DNA from: Calocera cornea HHB12733
Lineage: Eukaryota; Basidiomycota; Dacrymycetes; Dacrymycetales; Dacrymycetaceae
Length of the DNA: 64,000 nucleotides
Reading direction: 5' to 3'
Assembly (NCBI GenBank): GCA_001632435.1
Contig: KV423932.1
Coordinates: 210,216 to 274,215, forward strand
Positions 45,983-56,543 of this stretch are shown in pieces (position 1 is the stretch's first letter; each line of letters opens with the position of its first letter). The notes below the pieces were generated by a model, which worked only from the letters and a program-made list of their open reading frames with translations, was not told the origin of the DNA and did no database searches. A program made the position numbers and the translations under genes.

Positions 45983-46664
45983 ATTGACTCTGAGAAGGAT
46001 TTTGAAAGTATGAGATGGCGTGCGGCGTGGTTTGCAGAATGATGCGAGCTGGATGTGATGGGCGCGTGTGAACATGGGCTGCAAACGAAGCGCGCGTCTG
46101 CAAGCCCTTACTTCAGGGTTCCGACTTCGTAATAAGCAGCTTCTAATTGGTTTCGTTTTGAACTGAGGTCGTTTCGTCTTTCTACAGCTAACAATGTGGG
46201 AAGACAGTAGAGTACTACGCTCAAGTCTCCTATCCCTACCTACTGTCTTCCGAGGAAATTCGATGCGTTGAAGCTGTGGTATACCACGGCACAGACAGCC
46301 AGCTGCGCTCTCACAGAGGAGTCATCGTCGCGCCGGAGTAGCTTCACACGACGCGCAGGCTTGCTATTCTTGGTCGCCTCCACAGAGCGTCCGTTTGTGA
46401 CCATTCCATATTTGGTTTTTGTCATCGGGCACGTTGCTACTTATGACTGTTTCATCAAGGATAGACAATGCGCCAAGCGCAGGGCTCAGGTACTGGTGAC
46501 TGTATCCATTCAGCGGCCCTGCGTCACTGTTCCTGGCGAGCCTAATCTTGACCTCAGCCCCATGAAGCCCTCTGCGGCCAGCCAGGCCTCTATAAAGGCT
46601 GAGGTCTTGGGCGAGAGCTGCACCAGTCAAAAGCTAGTGTCTTACGTGAACAAACCACCTCAAC
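45983..46664. other. Divergent intergenic region, MYG1 / VOC 3
   Basis: Promoters of both genes. TATAAAG at 46591-46597 serves VOC 3. The 220-residue plus-strand frame at 46268-46930 overlaps VOC 3 in another frame and is not credible. Confidence 0.4.
46591..46597 (+). promoter_or_regulatory. TATA box of VOC gene 3
   Basis: TATAAAG, 74 bases before the ATG at 46665. Confidence 0.5.
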
Positions 46665-47152
46665 ATGTCCACTCTCGTCGTTTATCTGCCCTGCAACGAT
46701 GTCGAAGCCACCTGCAAGTGGTACAGCGACGTGCTTGGCTTCAAGAGCGACCCCAAGATGCACTACCCGGGGATGTTCGAACACATCTACCTCGACGGAC
46801 CGGACGCCAGGTCGTCCCGCACTCAGTTCATGCTTCGCAGCTATCCTCGCGCCGAAAAGGGAGAGACCGTTCCGCCTGGGACGAAGCCACCTCCTCAGAA
46901 GCTTTTCTTCGATATCACCGACAAGGCTAAGGGCAAGGAGACCGTCGATGAGAGATATCAGCAGATCAAAGCGCGCATGGAGTCGGGCCTCACCGTCGAT
47001 TTGAAGGACCCTCCTAAGGACGAAGTTGGCGCCGGATACAGGTCGTTCGAACTGCTCGATCCCAATGGTGACAAAAACCTCTCTGCGCTGGGTGAGTAGT
47101 TTACTCACGACTGTCCACAGGCCACGAACTTGCTTTCTTCGTCTGGCTCTGA
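46665..47152 (+). CDS. VOC-superfamily (glyoxalase/dioxygenase-fold) protein 3
   Basis: Two exons joined at DPNG|HE (intron about 47067-47120, or a shorter one inside it). Starts MSTLVVYLPCNDVEATCKWY with SDVLGFKSDPKMHYPG, then EHIYLDGPDARSSRTQFMLR, KETVDERYQQIKARMESGL, and the end YRSFELLDPNG-HELAFFVWL. It is the most diverged of the three local paralogues but keeps the HE pair. Same fold and single-module length (about 145 residues). Substrate unknown. Confidence 0.8.
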
Positions 47153-47417
47153 GACCTTCTTACTGAAATATTCGACTCGATCATGGAACGTGTCGCTGAT
47201 GCGGTGCTTGGTACGAGGGAATCAGATGATTAAGGCTACAATATGTGACTGTTACAAATTGCCGTGATAATCATAGCACATTTACGGGATGCAATGAGCT
47301 TCGAGACGAGAATGAGGTCAGCGATGCCCCTGATCCTTATGCCATTTGAGGAAGCGGCAGCTTTGTCCACTGGACAATAGTCAATAATGCGGCACATAAA
47401 GTGCTTGCGGGCCAAGC

Positions 47418-49244
47418 TTACAATGGACAGTTATCTCCAAGCTGGCATTCGTGACCTGATAGGTGTCTTAGACCATCATTCAGCTGAGCAAATGGCAGAC
47501 ATACCATAGATGCAAGTCGATGGGTGCAAGCATTTATCCTTGAGCCAGAATGGACACGGCATTCTCTTTACGAACGCCCGTAGCTCCTGCATCTGTTCTG
47601 GACTGAGGTCTGCACACGAATGGCTTAGATCGCGAATTAGACGAAAGAAAGGCTTCACGAACCGTAGTCATGACCCCACTCGCAAGAGGGATCGCAGTGC
47701 CGCCCCAGCAGATAATAACCATGGCAAGGACGAGGTTTCAGCTTGGATACACTCTGTGCATCGATGAGCCATGATGCATCTCACAAGAACATTGCAAACT
47801 CACTCCTGGAATTCGCTTCTTCTTCCCCCTCCTCTCCGGCGGAGCCTGGGAGTCCCCGCTGTTGCTGCTTTCAACAGACCCCTCGCGAAGCTTAGAAGCC
47901 ATGTTGGTTCTCAGGGCCCCAGTTTCTGGTGGTTCGGAAGACTCTGGGCGGGAGATGTTCCGTGCCATCTGTGCTGCAGTCGCATATAGGACGACATCAT
48001 CGGGTGCTGTCTCCTTTTCCGGGCTGGGCTGCGAGTCGCGCATAGTGGACAAAGTCGCCTTCGTGTTGGGTATGTTGATCATGCCCGGGAAGAATGGCGG
48101 GAGTTTCTCAGACATAAATAGCCCCGGAATGTCCACTACACGGTTCTCAAACGCTTTGAGTTCTTGTGCGAGCACATTATACCCTGTATCCGTATGAGCT
48201 AAGTACTGCGATGTATGTTCAGATAACGCGCCTTTAAGTAATAGAATCTTGTCAAGCTTGTTTTCTGCTGTTAAAGAATGTAGAATTGAGCTATAGCCAT
48301 TGTCGTGGGAAGCACCAAGAACGATGAGTTTGCAAGCGGCGACATCGGCAAAGAGGCGAAGGTTGGCTGGGGTTCGCGCATCAGCATGGGTAGATGTAAG
48401 TCAATGCGTTGCTCGTACCTCTGACTTTGGCGTCGGATGCCTCCTTCCCTCGCCCGCAGTCGACAATAGAGTTGAGTTCGTGGGCTGTTATGAAGCCTTC
48501 GATGAATTTTTCAAACGTGGGCCACATGGTCTTTGCGTTCTGTCATAAATGTCAGCATATACCGCATCAATCTCACTCGAACAGGTACGTACCTTTACAA
48601 GAATTCCTCCAAGCCCCTGCTTGTTCATGTACACATTCACAATGATTTCCGCATTCGCGGATTGGGAAGCGCCAAGCGCCTGGCGCACGCGCTCGCGCAA
48701 TGACTGAGCCGCGAGTCGACCACCTTCTGCTCCTTGGGCCAGAAGCGCAGCTGAAAACTGAGAGAAAGCATTGGTATTGCAGTGCGTTGGTTACGGAGAT
48801 CAACGCACGATTAAGCCATCTCCATCAATGATGACCACTGCAAACTCGGTTCCAGCTGATGATGCATCAGCTGCAGTTCTCATCGCTCCTGCAGCTAATG
48901 CGTACCTGCAGTATGATAGTTTGCTTGACGTCTCAAGTCGGATATTTGCGTCTCTAGTTCACCGTTTTTCTGATGGAACGTGGTGGCCTCAGCATACAGT
49001 ACCATCACTGAGCATTGGGAAGATCGCGCACCTTTTCCGCCCGCATATAGCTGTCTCTCCATAATGCCAACTCCCGCTGCAGCTGTCCCTCCTTCTGGCC
49101 AGCCTCTGACGCCTTCACGGATAGCCCCTCGAATAAGTTAGTGAGCGAGGTCGAAAGGTTGGCGAATTCTGCCTTGAAATGGCTGATGTCCGCCAGGTCG
49201 GTCGTTGTTGACGATGGCAGGCGACCAGCTGCTGACGAGTCCAT
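47418..49244 (-). CDS. CCCH zinc-finger protein with coiled coil and DUF7923-like domain
   Basis: Spliced on the minus strand. N-terminus MDSSAAGRLPSS, then a coiled coil (FEGLSVKASEAGQKEGQLQR ... KNGELETQISDLRRQA). A Rossmann-like domain begins FAVVIIDGDGLI and runs through SAALLAQGAEGGRLAAQSLR, IIVNVYMNKQGLGGILVK and KLIVLGASHDNGYSSIL. This is the 'D-G-D-G' domain found with tandem CCCH fingers in many fungal proteins of unknown role (DUF7923 type). A low-complexity linker follows, and the C-terminal finger CPFWLKDKCLHPSTCIYGH (C-x7-C-x5-C-x3-H), completed by an exon ending ECQLGDNCPL. The finger suggests RNA binding. At least eight introns; the stop is at 47418-47420. Confidence 0.72.
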
Positions 49245-49600
49245 CGCAGGTATCGTTCGCGCGAGTCGTCTCGGTGACCCCGCGCACTCTTAAGCCAAAG
49301 GTATCCAAGCCACTACGCCGTTCGCAAGCAAGAAGGAGGAGGTGTGAGTTTACCAAGAACCATGGGGCCTCATTGCCAGTGCGTGCCGATCGCGTCGACT
49401 TTGAACGGCGGATGTTCCAGGTGGCGAACGCGCTTAGGATCTTGACTCAAACGACTCGCAGTCACGATCCAGGCGTGCGGCAGCCTGACTCTCCTCAGGG
49501 AGTATAGGTCAGATGAGTAGGGTGTAGGGTGTAGGAACGCGCGCGTCGGAGGCAAACAGTCTACACAATGACCAAATATAGTAATTTCCCTGGAAGGCAC

Positions 49601-49627
49601 AAGGCTATGGGCTCCGCCCATAGCCTT
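49601..49627. repeat. Perfect 12-bp hairpin
   Basis: AAGGCTATGGGC, loop TCC, then GCCCATAGCCTT. Outer bases GCACA/TGTGC may extend the stem with a bulge. Confidence 0.85.
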
Positions 49628-49668
49628 GCTAAGTGTGCACACTGATATTTATTTTATATGATATTTTC

Positions 49669-49785
49669 ATCCTAACCCTAACCCATCCCTAACCCTAACC
49701 TCAACCCATCCCCAACCCTAACCTCGCTTCGCTCGCTTCTCCTAACTAGTACCCTAACACATGCATCCTAACCCAGTGGCTCACA
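49669..49785. repeat. Interstitial telomere-like (CCCTAA)n sequence
   Basis: At least eight imperfect CCTAACCCTAACC-type units (vertebrate/fungal TTAGGG telomere repeat on the other strand), e.g. near 49671, 49691, 49714 and 49776, mixed with diverged CCCATCC spacers. Confidence 0.75.
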
Positions 49786-50444
49786 CCTCTTGTTTACTTG
49801 CGGTCCCTGAGCGAAATATTGCCATATTTGGTAGTTCCGTGTCCAATCTGCTTCCGACGCGCGTTCCTACACCCTACACCCTACTCATCTGGTCATTCCT
49901 CCTCCTCAGGCTCGTCCTTAAATCTGCCAATTTCGCACACCACAATTGTACCTCTATTTGACACAATTACTAACAAGCCCGGCATTTGATTACCGCAAAG
50001 ACACTGAGCAACGTTCCGTCACAACAGCACTGAACTGCTTTGTCAGCTTCCACGCGGTCCGTTCACGTCTACAATAGACGCGCACGACTTGCCGAGCCCA
50101 GTCTCTCCTGTGTCGAGTCTTGCAGCTATATTGCTGTGTCAGAAGGCCCAGCTCAATCAACAACGAGGTATAACTAGCAGAGCCGGCTGAGTGCTGTACT
50201 TCTATGGAAGACTGGCGCTGTCGCTGTCGGACCGCTCAGACCTCAGGGCGGGCGGCTGCCTTGCGTTTATTGAGGAACTGAAGCGCCTTTGCTCTTTCGG
50301 CACCTCAGGTCAACCATCGATGTATGCAGTACTCTCTGGTGACCCCTCTCGATTGGCTGACAGTGTATCATCCGGCTCCGGCTGGAATGACCGCTCACTC
50401 CCGAGTCAGGCACAGTGGGATCAGCAATTGCACGGTCCCGTAGT

Positions 50445-50525
50445 CGAGCTACCAGACAGACAAAGACAGCTGTTGATACTTGGAGGGTAGCCTAGAATGC
50501 TATTGACTGTATACCGAGTTCGGGC
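50445..50525 (-). repeat. Inverted repeat left of glutathione synthetase
   Basis: Reverse complement of 50486-50515 is GGTATACAGTCAATAGCATT then CTAGGCTACC, matching 53163-53192 with one mismatch. Weaker similarity continues through AGCTGTC/TTTGTCTG. Confidence 0.8.
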
Positions 50526-50799
50526 GCATGAGAGGGCAATGGGACTCACAGGTGAGAATTGCTTCCGTTTGTCGCTGCAGCCGCCTTTAGAGAGGGATGA
50601 GTTGCACCAATAATGCAATGATCCACATCTCTGTCGAGAGGTGATCTATAAAAGCGCAAACAAGTCTGCGTTGCTCAACCCTGTCAAGCACCAGAGCAAA
50701 AGGAGTAGTCTCTACCCTCCCCGCATCATCATCTGCTGTTCTTTGTTAAGGGGCCCCGACCATTTTCAGGAACCCCACAGTGGAAATCCTAAGATTGGC

Positions 50800-50906
50800 C
50801 ACTGTGAGACTTGAACAAGTGACTCCAGTAGGTCTGTGGAGGTACTAGGCACCGCGTCCTACGACGAAGGCTTCCGCCCCTACCAACTACGCCAAGTCAC
50901 CCAAAG
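50800..50906 (-). other. tRNA-like sequence with A-box and B-box, probably a relic or SINE head
   Basis: On the minus strand, TGGCGTAGTTGGTAGGGG resembles a pol III A box and TTGTTCAAGTCTC a B box, about 75 bases apart. The T-arm stem does not pair (ACTTG against CTCAC) and the D-stem is poor, so I do not call a functional tRNA. Confidence 0.3.
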
Positions 50907-51123
50907 TTAATTGGTGCGCCGAAACATTGCATATGAGTGCATCCCTCGGAGATGACCCTCGCTTCCGGTTCGGCGTCAGGGCACGCCGGGTCGGGGGACC
51001 CGTCAGGGCACATGCATTGCAAAGCACGACATTATTCTCCCACGTATCTCGCCGGCGCCGTCTCCTGAGTCACCGTTCCTCGCCCTCGTCTCCCCTTCTG
51101 CGTGACATCACCGGGGAGCAACG

Positions 51124-52795
51124 ATGAGCAGCGCAGAGACAGCGACAAAGTCCGCCCCGCAGGTGCTGCCTGCCTGGCCGCCCCAGCTGCCCCCGGCACA
51201 GCTCGCCGCCCTCACCAACCTCGCGGCGGACTACTCCCTCTCCCACGGCCTCGTCTACCGCCCGCCCGCCTCGCCCCCCACCCAGCCCTACCCCTCGACA
51301 TCCCGCGTCATCCACGCCCCTATCACGCTCTTCCCCTCCCCCCTCCCGCGCGAGCTGTACGCCCTGGCGAGGAGGCTGCAGCCGCTGTATAATGCCCTGT
51401 ATGCGAGGGTGGCAACGGACGGGCCATGGTTGGAGGGCGTCATGAGCGCTGTGGCGAAGGTGGATGACTTTCAAGAGGAGCTGTTGAAGGTCTGGAAGAC
51501 GGTCAGGGAGGAGGGGATCGCCCAGGTGCGTCTGCTCTCCCAACGCGCGAAGCATGGACAGCGCGCTGATTGGAATTGGCTCGGCAAGCGCAGCCCATAG
51601 AGCTCGGCCTCTGGCGCTCGGACTACCTCGTGCACACCCTCCCGGACGAGTCCTTCACCCTCCGCCAAGTCGAGTTCAACTGCATCTCCTCCTCCTTCGG
51701 CGCGCTCGCCTCGCGGACCAACGAGCTGCACCGCTATCTCGAGAAGGCGACGGGGTACTATAGCGCGCACCCGTTGCTGAGCGAGGGGAACTTGCCAGAG
51801 AACGGGGCGGTGGGCGGGCTGGCGAGGGGCATCGCCGAGGCGCATAAGGCGTATGGGGTTCCCAAGTGCGTCTCCACCCGCCTGGCACTGTGCCCATGAA
51901 CTAACTTCGTGGTAGTGCGACTGTGCTATTCCTTGTGCAGCCACACGAGCGGAACGCGTTCGACCAGCGCTGGGTCGAGTACGCCTTGCTCGAGACGTAC
52001 GGCGTGCATATCGAGCGCGCAACCTTCGCCGACCTTGTGTCTTCCGCCTCCCTGGGGCCGGGCAAGCAGCTGCTCTACCGCTCTCCTCTACACGCATCGC
52101 CACTCGAGATCTCCGTCGTGTACATGCGCGCGGGGTACACGCCGACCGACTATGCTGGCGAGTCAGACTGGGCAGCGAGGTTGTTGGTCGAGAGGAGCAG
52201 GGCTGTCAAGTGCCCTTCCGTGGGCGCGCAGCTTGCGGGCGCGAAGAAGGTGCAGCAGGCGCTGATGGAGCCCGGTGTGCTGGAGAGCTTTCTGCTCGAC
52301 CCTTCCCGCGGGCCGGAGACGTTCACCGAGGCGGACCTGCAGCTGCTGCGCGCGTCGTTCGCGCCCATGTATGCGCTGGACGCGACCACCCTCCAGCAGA
52401 CGATCGACAACGCGGCGCATCTCGTGCTCAAGCCGCAGCGCGAGGGCGGGGGGAACAACGTGTACCGGGCCAACATCCCGCCGTTCCTCGAGAAGCTGCC
52501 GGCGAAGGAGAGGGACGCGTGGGTCGTGATGGAGCTCATCGAGCCCCCGCCGCTGCGGAACGTGCTAATCAAAGCGGGTGCGAGCGAGGAGGGCGGGAAG
52601 GAAGGCGAGGTGATCAGCGAGCTGGGGATCTTTGGGATCTGCTTGTATAGCAGTGGGAGCACGGGAGGGGGAGCGTGCGAGATCAGCGTGAATGAGGAGG
52701 TGGGCTACCTGGTCAGGACGAAGGGCAGGGAGAGCGACGAGGGTGGCGTGGCCGTTGGGTTCAGCTGCTTGGATTCGCTCGTTCTGGTCGATTGA
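51124..52795 (+). CDS. Glutathione synthetase
   Basis: Catalyses ATP-dependent joining of gamma-glutamylcysteine and glycine, the second step of glutathione synthesis, in the cytosol. Three exons. Motifs: VIHAPITLFPSPLPRELY, GLWRSDYLVH (substrate-binding Arg-Ser-Asp-Tyr), RQVEFNCISSSFGALA (the eukaryotic GSS E-x-N...SSSFG), AVKCPSVGAQLAGAKKVQQA, the ATP-grasp glycine-rich loop LVLKPQREGGGNN, and the C-terminal lid NEEVGYLVRTKGRE with GGVAVGFSCLDSLVLVD. Introns near 51523-51592 and 51866-51914. All catalytic segments are intact. The gene lies between copies of an inverted repeat. Confidence 0.93.
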
Positions 52796-53436
52796 GCCGG
52801 TGGGCGAACTGATAGAAACAAATAAGTTACGATCTGTCCTGTCCGCACTATCGCGTTCGGGAGCTGGGGCTATCCCGGCCGCCCGTATTACGCGGCACCG
52901 ATGTGCGGCATACAGTAACAATCGATGAGGTGCAGCGACTGGCCGGCGAAGCAGGGCGATCAGGCTGCCTAGCACGTCGTGATGTGGACAATCTCGCAGC
53001 TATCGTACATGTATGCATGCCGCAACAGACCACCTGGTCAACCTCACCCTTGCTCCGAAGGGGGCTACCTTGCATGTCCAGCTAACCGTCTCGGCTGGCA
53101 AGATAAGTTAAGTGGGGGAAGAATAATCCACTGTCGCAAGCGCACTCATGGGCGAAGCAGTGGGTATACAATCAATAGCATTCTAGGCTACCGCTACAAA
53201 TATGAGGAGCTGTCTGTCTGCTTGTCTGTTTGTCTGATAACTCGAATATCGAATATATGGTAACAAGATCGTGGGGTATACGGCGCCAATCGGGCAGAGC
53301 GGAAAGATCAAGGGAACGAGATAGGCAGCCTGAGTGCACCCACTGGCAAAGAGATATCGCTCAACGAGCGGGACGAACCAAGACACAAGTGGCAGGCGCC
53401 AAGCACCTAGTTACCACTGGACAGCACCACGCGTCC
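52796..53436. other. Intergenic between glutathione synthetase and the paraoxonase-like gene
   Basis: Convergent 3' flanks. Contains the right copy of the flanking inverted repeat (53148-53240) and TGTC(T/C)-rich simple sequence next to it. Confidence 0.45.
53148..53240 (+). repeat. Inverted repeat right of glutathione synthetase
   Basis: 53163-53192 (GGTATACAATCAATAGCATT then CTAGGCTACC) is the inverse of 50486-50515, 29 of 30 bases. Confidence 0.8.
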
Positions 53437-54828
53437 TCACGCGCTGCAGCTCAGGATCCCCTCCGCGTACAGCCCGGCAATCCACACCCTCCCCCGCTCC
53501 TCGTCCACCACCGCGGTAGTGCTCGCCTCGATCACCTCCTCCCCCTCCCCGCCCGCGCTCTGGTACAGTGTGCTGAGCTCGCCCTCCGGGCTCACGGCCG
53601 CGACCCAGCTTGGGGCACGCGTGTGTGCGCCCCGCGCGTGCGCGACGAGCGCGGGGAAGTTCGGGTGCCCGGAGGCGTAGAGTGTTCCGCTGGGGGAGAA
53701 GGAGAGGTTGTCGGGCGCGAAGGGGAGGGGGATAGTCGCCTTGCGGCGGAGCGGGAGGAGGAGGACTGTGCTGCTGGCTGGGAGGTGGTAGAGGTGCACT
53801 GCCGCGTGGGACGAGGCGGCGACTGCGAGTGTGTTGGTGTGCGGGGAGAGGGCAAGCCCGTTGGCGAAGGCGATGTGCGAGACGGCCGTGGTGAGCGTGG
53901 GCGGGTCGGGCGCGCCCGGCTGGAACTGCAGCACATCGACGCTCCCGCCCGGCAGGCCGAGCGTCGACTCGAGGACGGCGAGCGCTGGGCCGAGGGGCGG
54001 GAGAAGGCGGCGGGTGAAGGTGTGGTCTTGGGTTATTAGGAGGGTGCTCGGGCTCAGCGGGACCACGGCGTTGGGGGCGATGAGCCTTGGGTGGGTGAGG
54101 GTGCGCACGTACGTCAGGCTCGGCCCGGCCTCCTCCCCGCCCACGCTGTCGGCCGAGCGAGGGGGGGAGAGGAGGAAGACCTCGATGGTCGAGTTGTGCC
54201 GCCCGTGGTTGACGGCGAAGAGCGTCGTGGGCTCGCCGGGCGCGCTGGGGAGGGCGGCGATGCCGAGCGGGTGGAAGTCGTGGGTGTCTGGGTAGCCGAC
54301 GAACGGGATGCGCTGGGCGGTGTCGTCCTGCGGGTGGATGAGCCAGACGGCCCCGCGCGGGGTGGGGTCGCGGAGCGGTCCCTGCATCAATGGGCCCACC
54401 GGTGGGTCAGCACCCTCGGGGCATATAGGCCGGGGAACGGGGAACGACGGACCATGACGGTGTTCCAGTTCCTGCGGTTCGGGTCGCAGCTCGCCAGCAG
54501 GCCGAGGACGGAGCCGGAGCCGGAGACCCACTCGGTCAGGTCCTCGCAGTGCGACAGGTCGCGTGCGGGCGAGTGGATCTTGTGGCATGTGCCGGGGCCG
54601 CGCGCGGTGGCATTGTGCGGGTGTGCGGGGGAGAGGGCGGACGGGGAGAAGTGCCACGTGGGGAGGGGCTGGGCGACGAGGATGGGGTAGAAGGTGTACA
54701 GCCTGTAGGAGAGTGCGAGGAGCGTGGCCTGCCGCCCGAGTTAGCACGGTCGGTTATTGGGCACGTGGGGAGACGGGGGGACGGACGAGGAGGGACGCGC
54801 GGAGGAGGAGCGTGGAGAGGTGCGCCAT
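53437..54828 (-). CDS. Paraoxonase/arylesterase-like six-bladed beta-propeller protein
   Basis: Three exons: MAHLSTLLLRASLLV, then ATLLALSYRLYTFYPILVAQ..., then the main exon from GPLRDPTPRGAVWLIHPQD. The first two exons form a signal-anchor/membrane segment. The body matches PON-type calcium-dependent lactonases/arylesterases: THDFHPLGIAAL, LFAVNHGRHNSTIEVFLL, LIAPNAVVPLSPSTLLITQD, SHIAFANGLALSPHTNTLAV, and FAPDNLSFSPSGTLYASGHP with N-F-x-A (calcium-site Asn/Asp residues). Two cysteines (GTCHKI, HCEDL) in exon 2 and the last segment (LSCSA) echo the PON disulphide. Likely secretory pathway or ER membrane, with a luminal hydrolase domain. Substrate unknown. Confidence 0.75.
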
Positions 54829-56543
54829 GTCTGAGAACGGGGCGAGCCGAGCGAGCACGTACGGGCGACGTAGGGTGCGTGGGTGCAAAAGAGGGTGGGG
54901 CCACGCCTGAGCGTGCTGGGGAGCGAGACACGCAGGCTGCTGGGCGCTTTAGAGCTTTAATACGGTCCTGCGAAGAGCGGGCTGGCCTGGCCGGGTGAGT
55001 GAGATCGCGCGCTATGGAGTGCGATCCGAACCACGCATGAGAGATCCGGGTGTGCTTGGGCAGGTAGTACTGTGAAAACCCGGCTAGGGGGGATGTTTAA
55101 GCCCGGCAGCGTTTTGCGCTGGTGAACGCAGGGCAACACTAGTGTGCAGGGCGACGACAGCAGGATGATAAGATAAAAGCAGAAGGGTCGTTCCCCGACG
55201 CGGGAAGACGAGGATTAGAAATGGGACCGAGGCGATCAGGCACTGGCAGGCGATGCGCGACGCGCGACGCGCGACACTACTGAAAAGTGCCAGCGCCAGA
55301 TCCTCGCCAGATCCTCGCAGATCAGAGCGTGGTGCTGTACAGTTCCAGTTCCGTTACACCACACGTTGGAGATAAGCGGAAGCACGCTGCCCGGAGAACG
55401 GAGAGCGGGCGGGCGCCGCTTCTTCCCCCCCAAGATCTGCGACGGTTTCGAAGCACGTCTCAGTCACTACTAGTAGTAGTATCGCGTGCCCGTGCCAGTC
55501 ATGTTGGGCTGGGAAAACGGATGAATGCGGTGAATGTTTCTCCGTAATGGGCTGCATGCACATGATGCCCGGGCGTGGGGACTTGTTCGTGGGGCGGCTG
55601 GCAGGGGGGATGCCAAGCACTAGTGGACTCGCAGCTGGGTGCTCTGCACGGGGCAGCCGAGACGCTCCTCCGAGCTGTCTACTGTATTAGGGTGGACTGA
55701 CTCGACGTGAGGACCGCGGTTCCTTCGACCCTCAGGCTGTTCCGGTGCTTGGACCTCCCGCTTCGGAGTACCGCACCGTACTACTTGTGTTGACCCGTCC
55801 AGGACTGGACTGGATTCCTGCGCTCAATCCGCCACACACAGCTAGTGCTGAGCCAGGCGGGAGAGGTCCACGCTTGCTCGGGGATCTTGCTGGAATAAAT
55901 TCATCGACGATGCCATTTCCCCAATCGAGCGTCGCGTCAGAAAATGACTCTGACAACCACGGGATAGTGAAGCAGGAAGGTGTTTCCACCCATTATGTAA
56001 TCTATTGTGATCGTTCTGGGACCGGTCTGGGATCAAAGGAAGTAGGATCGGCCCAAGGACCGACGGACTCTCCAGGCACCGCATGTCAGGGCCCGATGCC
56101 ATAGGGTCTTGCAGATGGTCTGAATCACCTGATCTAGCCATAGGGCAGGCCGGGAAGGTGTTCTCCCCTGCGCCTCTTACAGGGTAGTTCCAACAGTATT
56201 TCATACTCTGTCCTAGGGCTTATGGTAGGTACAACTGTCCTAGCTTGGTAGGATAGGTGTTGCAGTCAATTCGACCTATTCTCACGGTAGCACGGGCCAG
56301 ACGTAATTTGCTAGGCTTCGCGCGGGCCATCGCCGGTCATCTTCGCGGAATATTGAAATCAATCATAGATCCTGGCCAGAACAGGTACGCTACAACGGAA
56401 ATCAAGCCAGGCGTCATAAAACGGCCCCAGCAAGATAATTTTCTCCACCCCCAACCCATTTTCGCTCCCCTCTCCCATAAAAACCTGACCCTCCTCGCTC
56501 CGGGGAACAGAAACCAGCTTGAACCCCTTCCCACCTTGTCGCG
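54829..56543. other. Long intergenic region before the transposon
   Basis: About 1.7 kb. It contains promoter sequence for the PON-like gene and GCGCGACGCGCGACGCGCGA-type tandem sequence near 55252-55272. Short frames overlap on both strands (55732-56204) with no domain. A TATA-like CATAAAA lies near 56477, before the next gene. Confidence 0.4.

Larger units (their letters stand above)
49500..49920. repeat. Diverged inverted repeat around a telomere-like core
   Basis: The reverse complement of about 49500-49590 (ending ACGCGCGCGTTCCTACACCC and TACACCCTACTCATCTG) matches 49800-49920 (GACGCGCGTTCCTACACCCT, ACACCCTACTCATCTGG, then CTCCTCAGGCTCG). The arms are roughly 100-120 bases. Between them lie a hairpin and CCCTAA-type repeats. 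Confidence 0.75.
49245..51123. other. Repeat-rich intergenic region
   Basis: About 1.9 kb with no supportable gene. It holds the inverted-repeat/telomere-like structure (49500-49920), the left GSH-flanking inverted repeat (50445-50525), a TATAAAAG at 50647-50654 with no obvious gene after it, and a tRNA-like sequence at 50800-50906. Confidence 0.5.

Noticed and set aside
46268..46930. 220-residue plus-strand frame before and across VOC 3
   Set aside because: It overlaps VOC 3 out of frame and contains that gene's TATA box and start; composition looks random.
22047..50400. Shared GGCTGGAATGA(C/T)CG(A/C)TCAC at about 22040-22060 (minus) and 50378-50397 (plus)
   Set aside because: About 17 of 20 bases match, without extension on either side that would distinguish it from chance.
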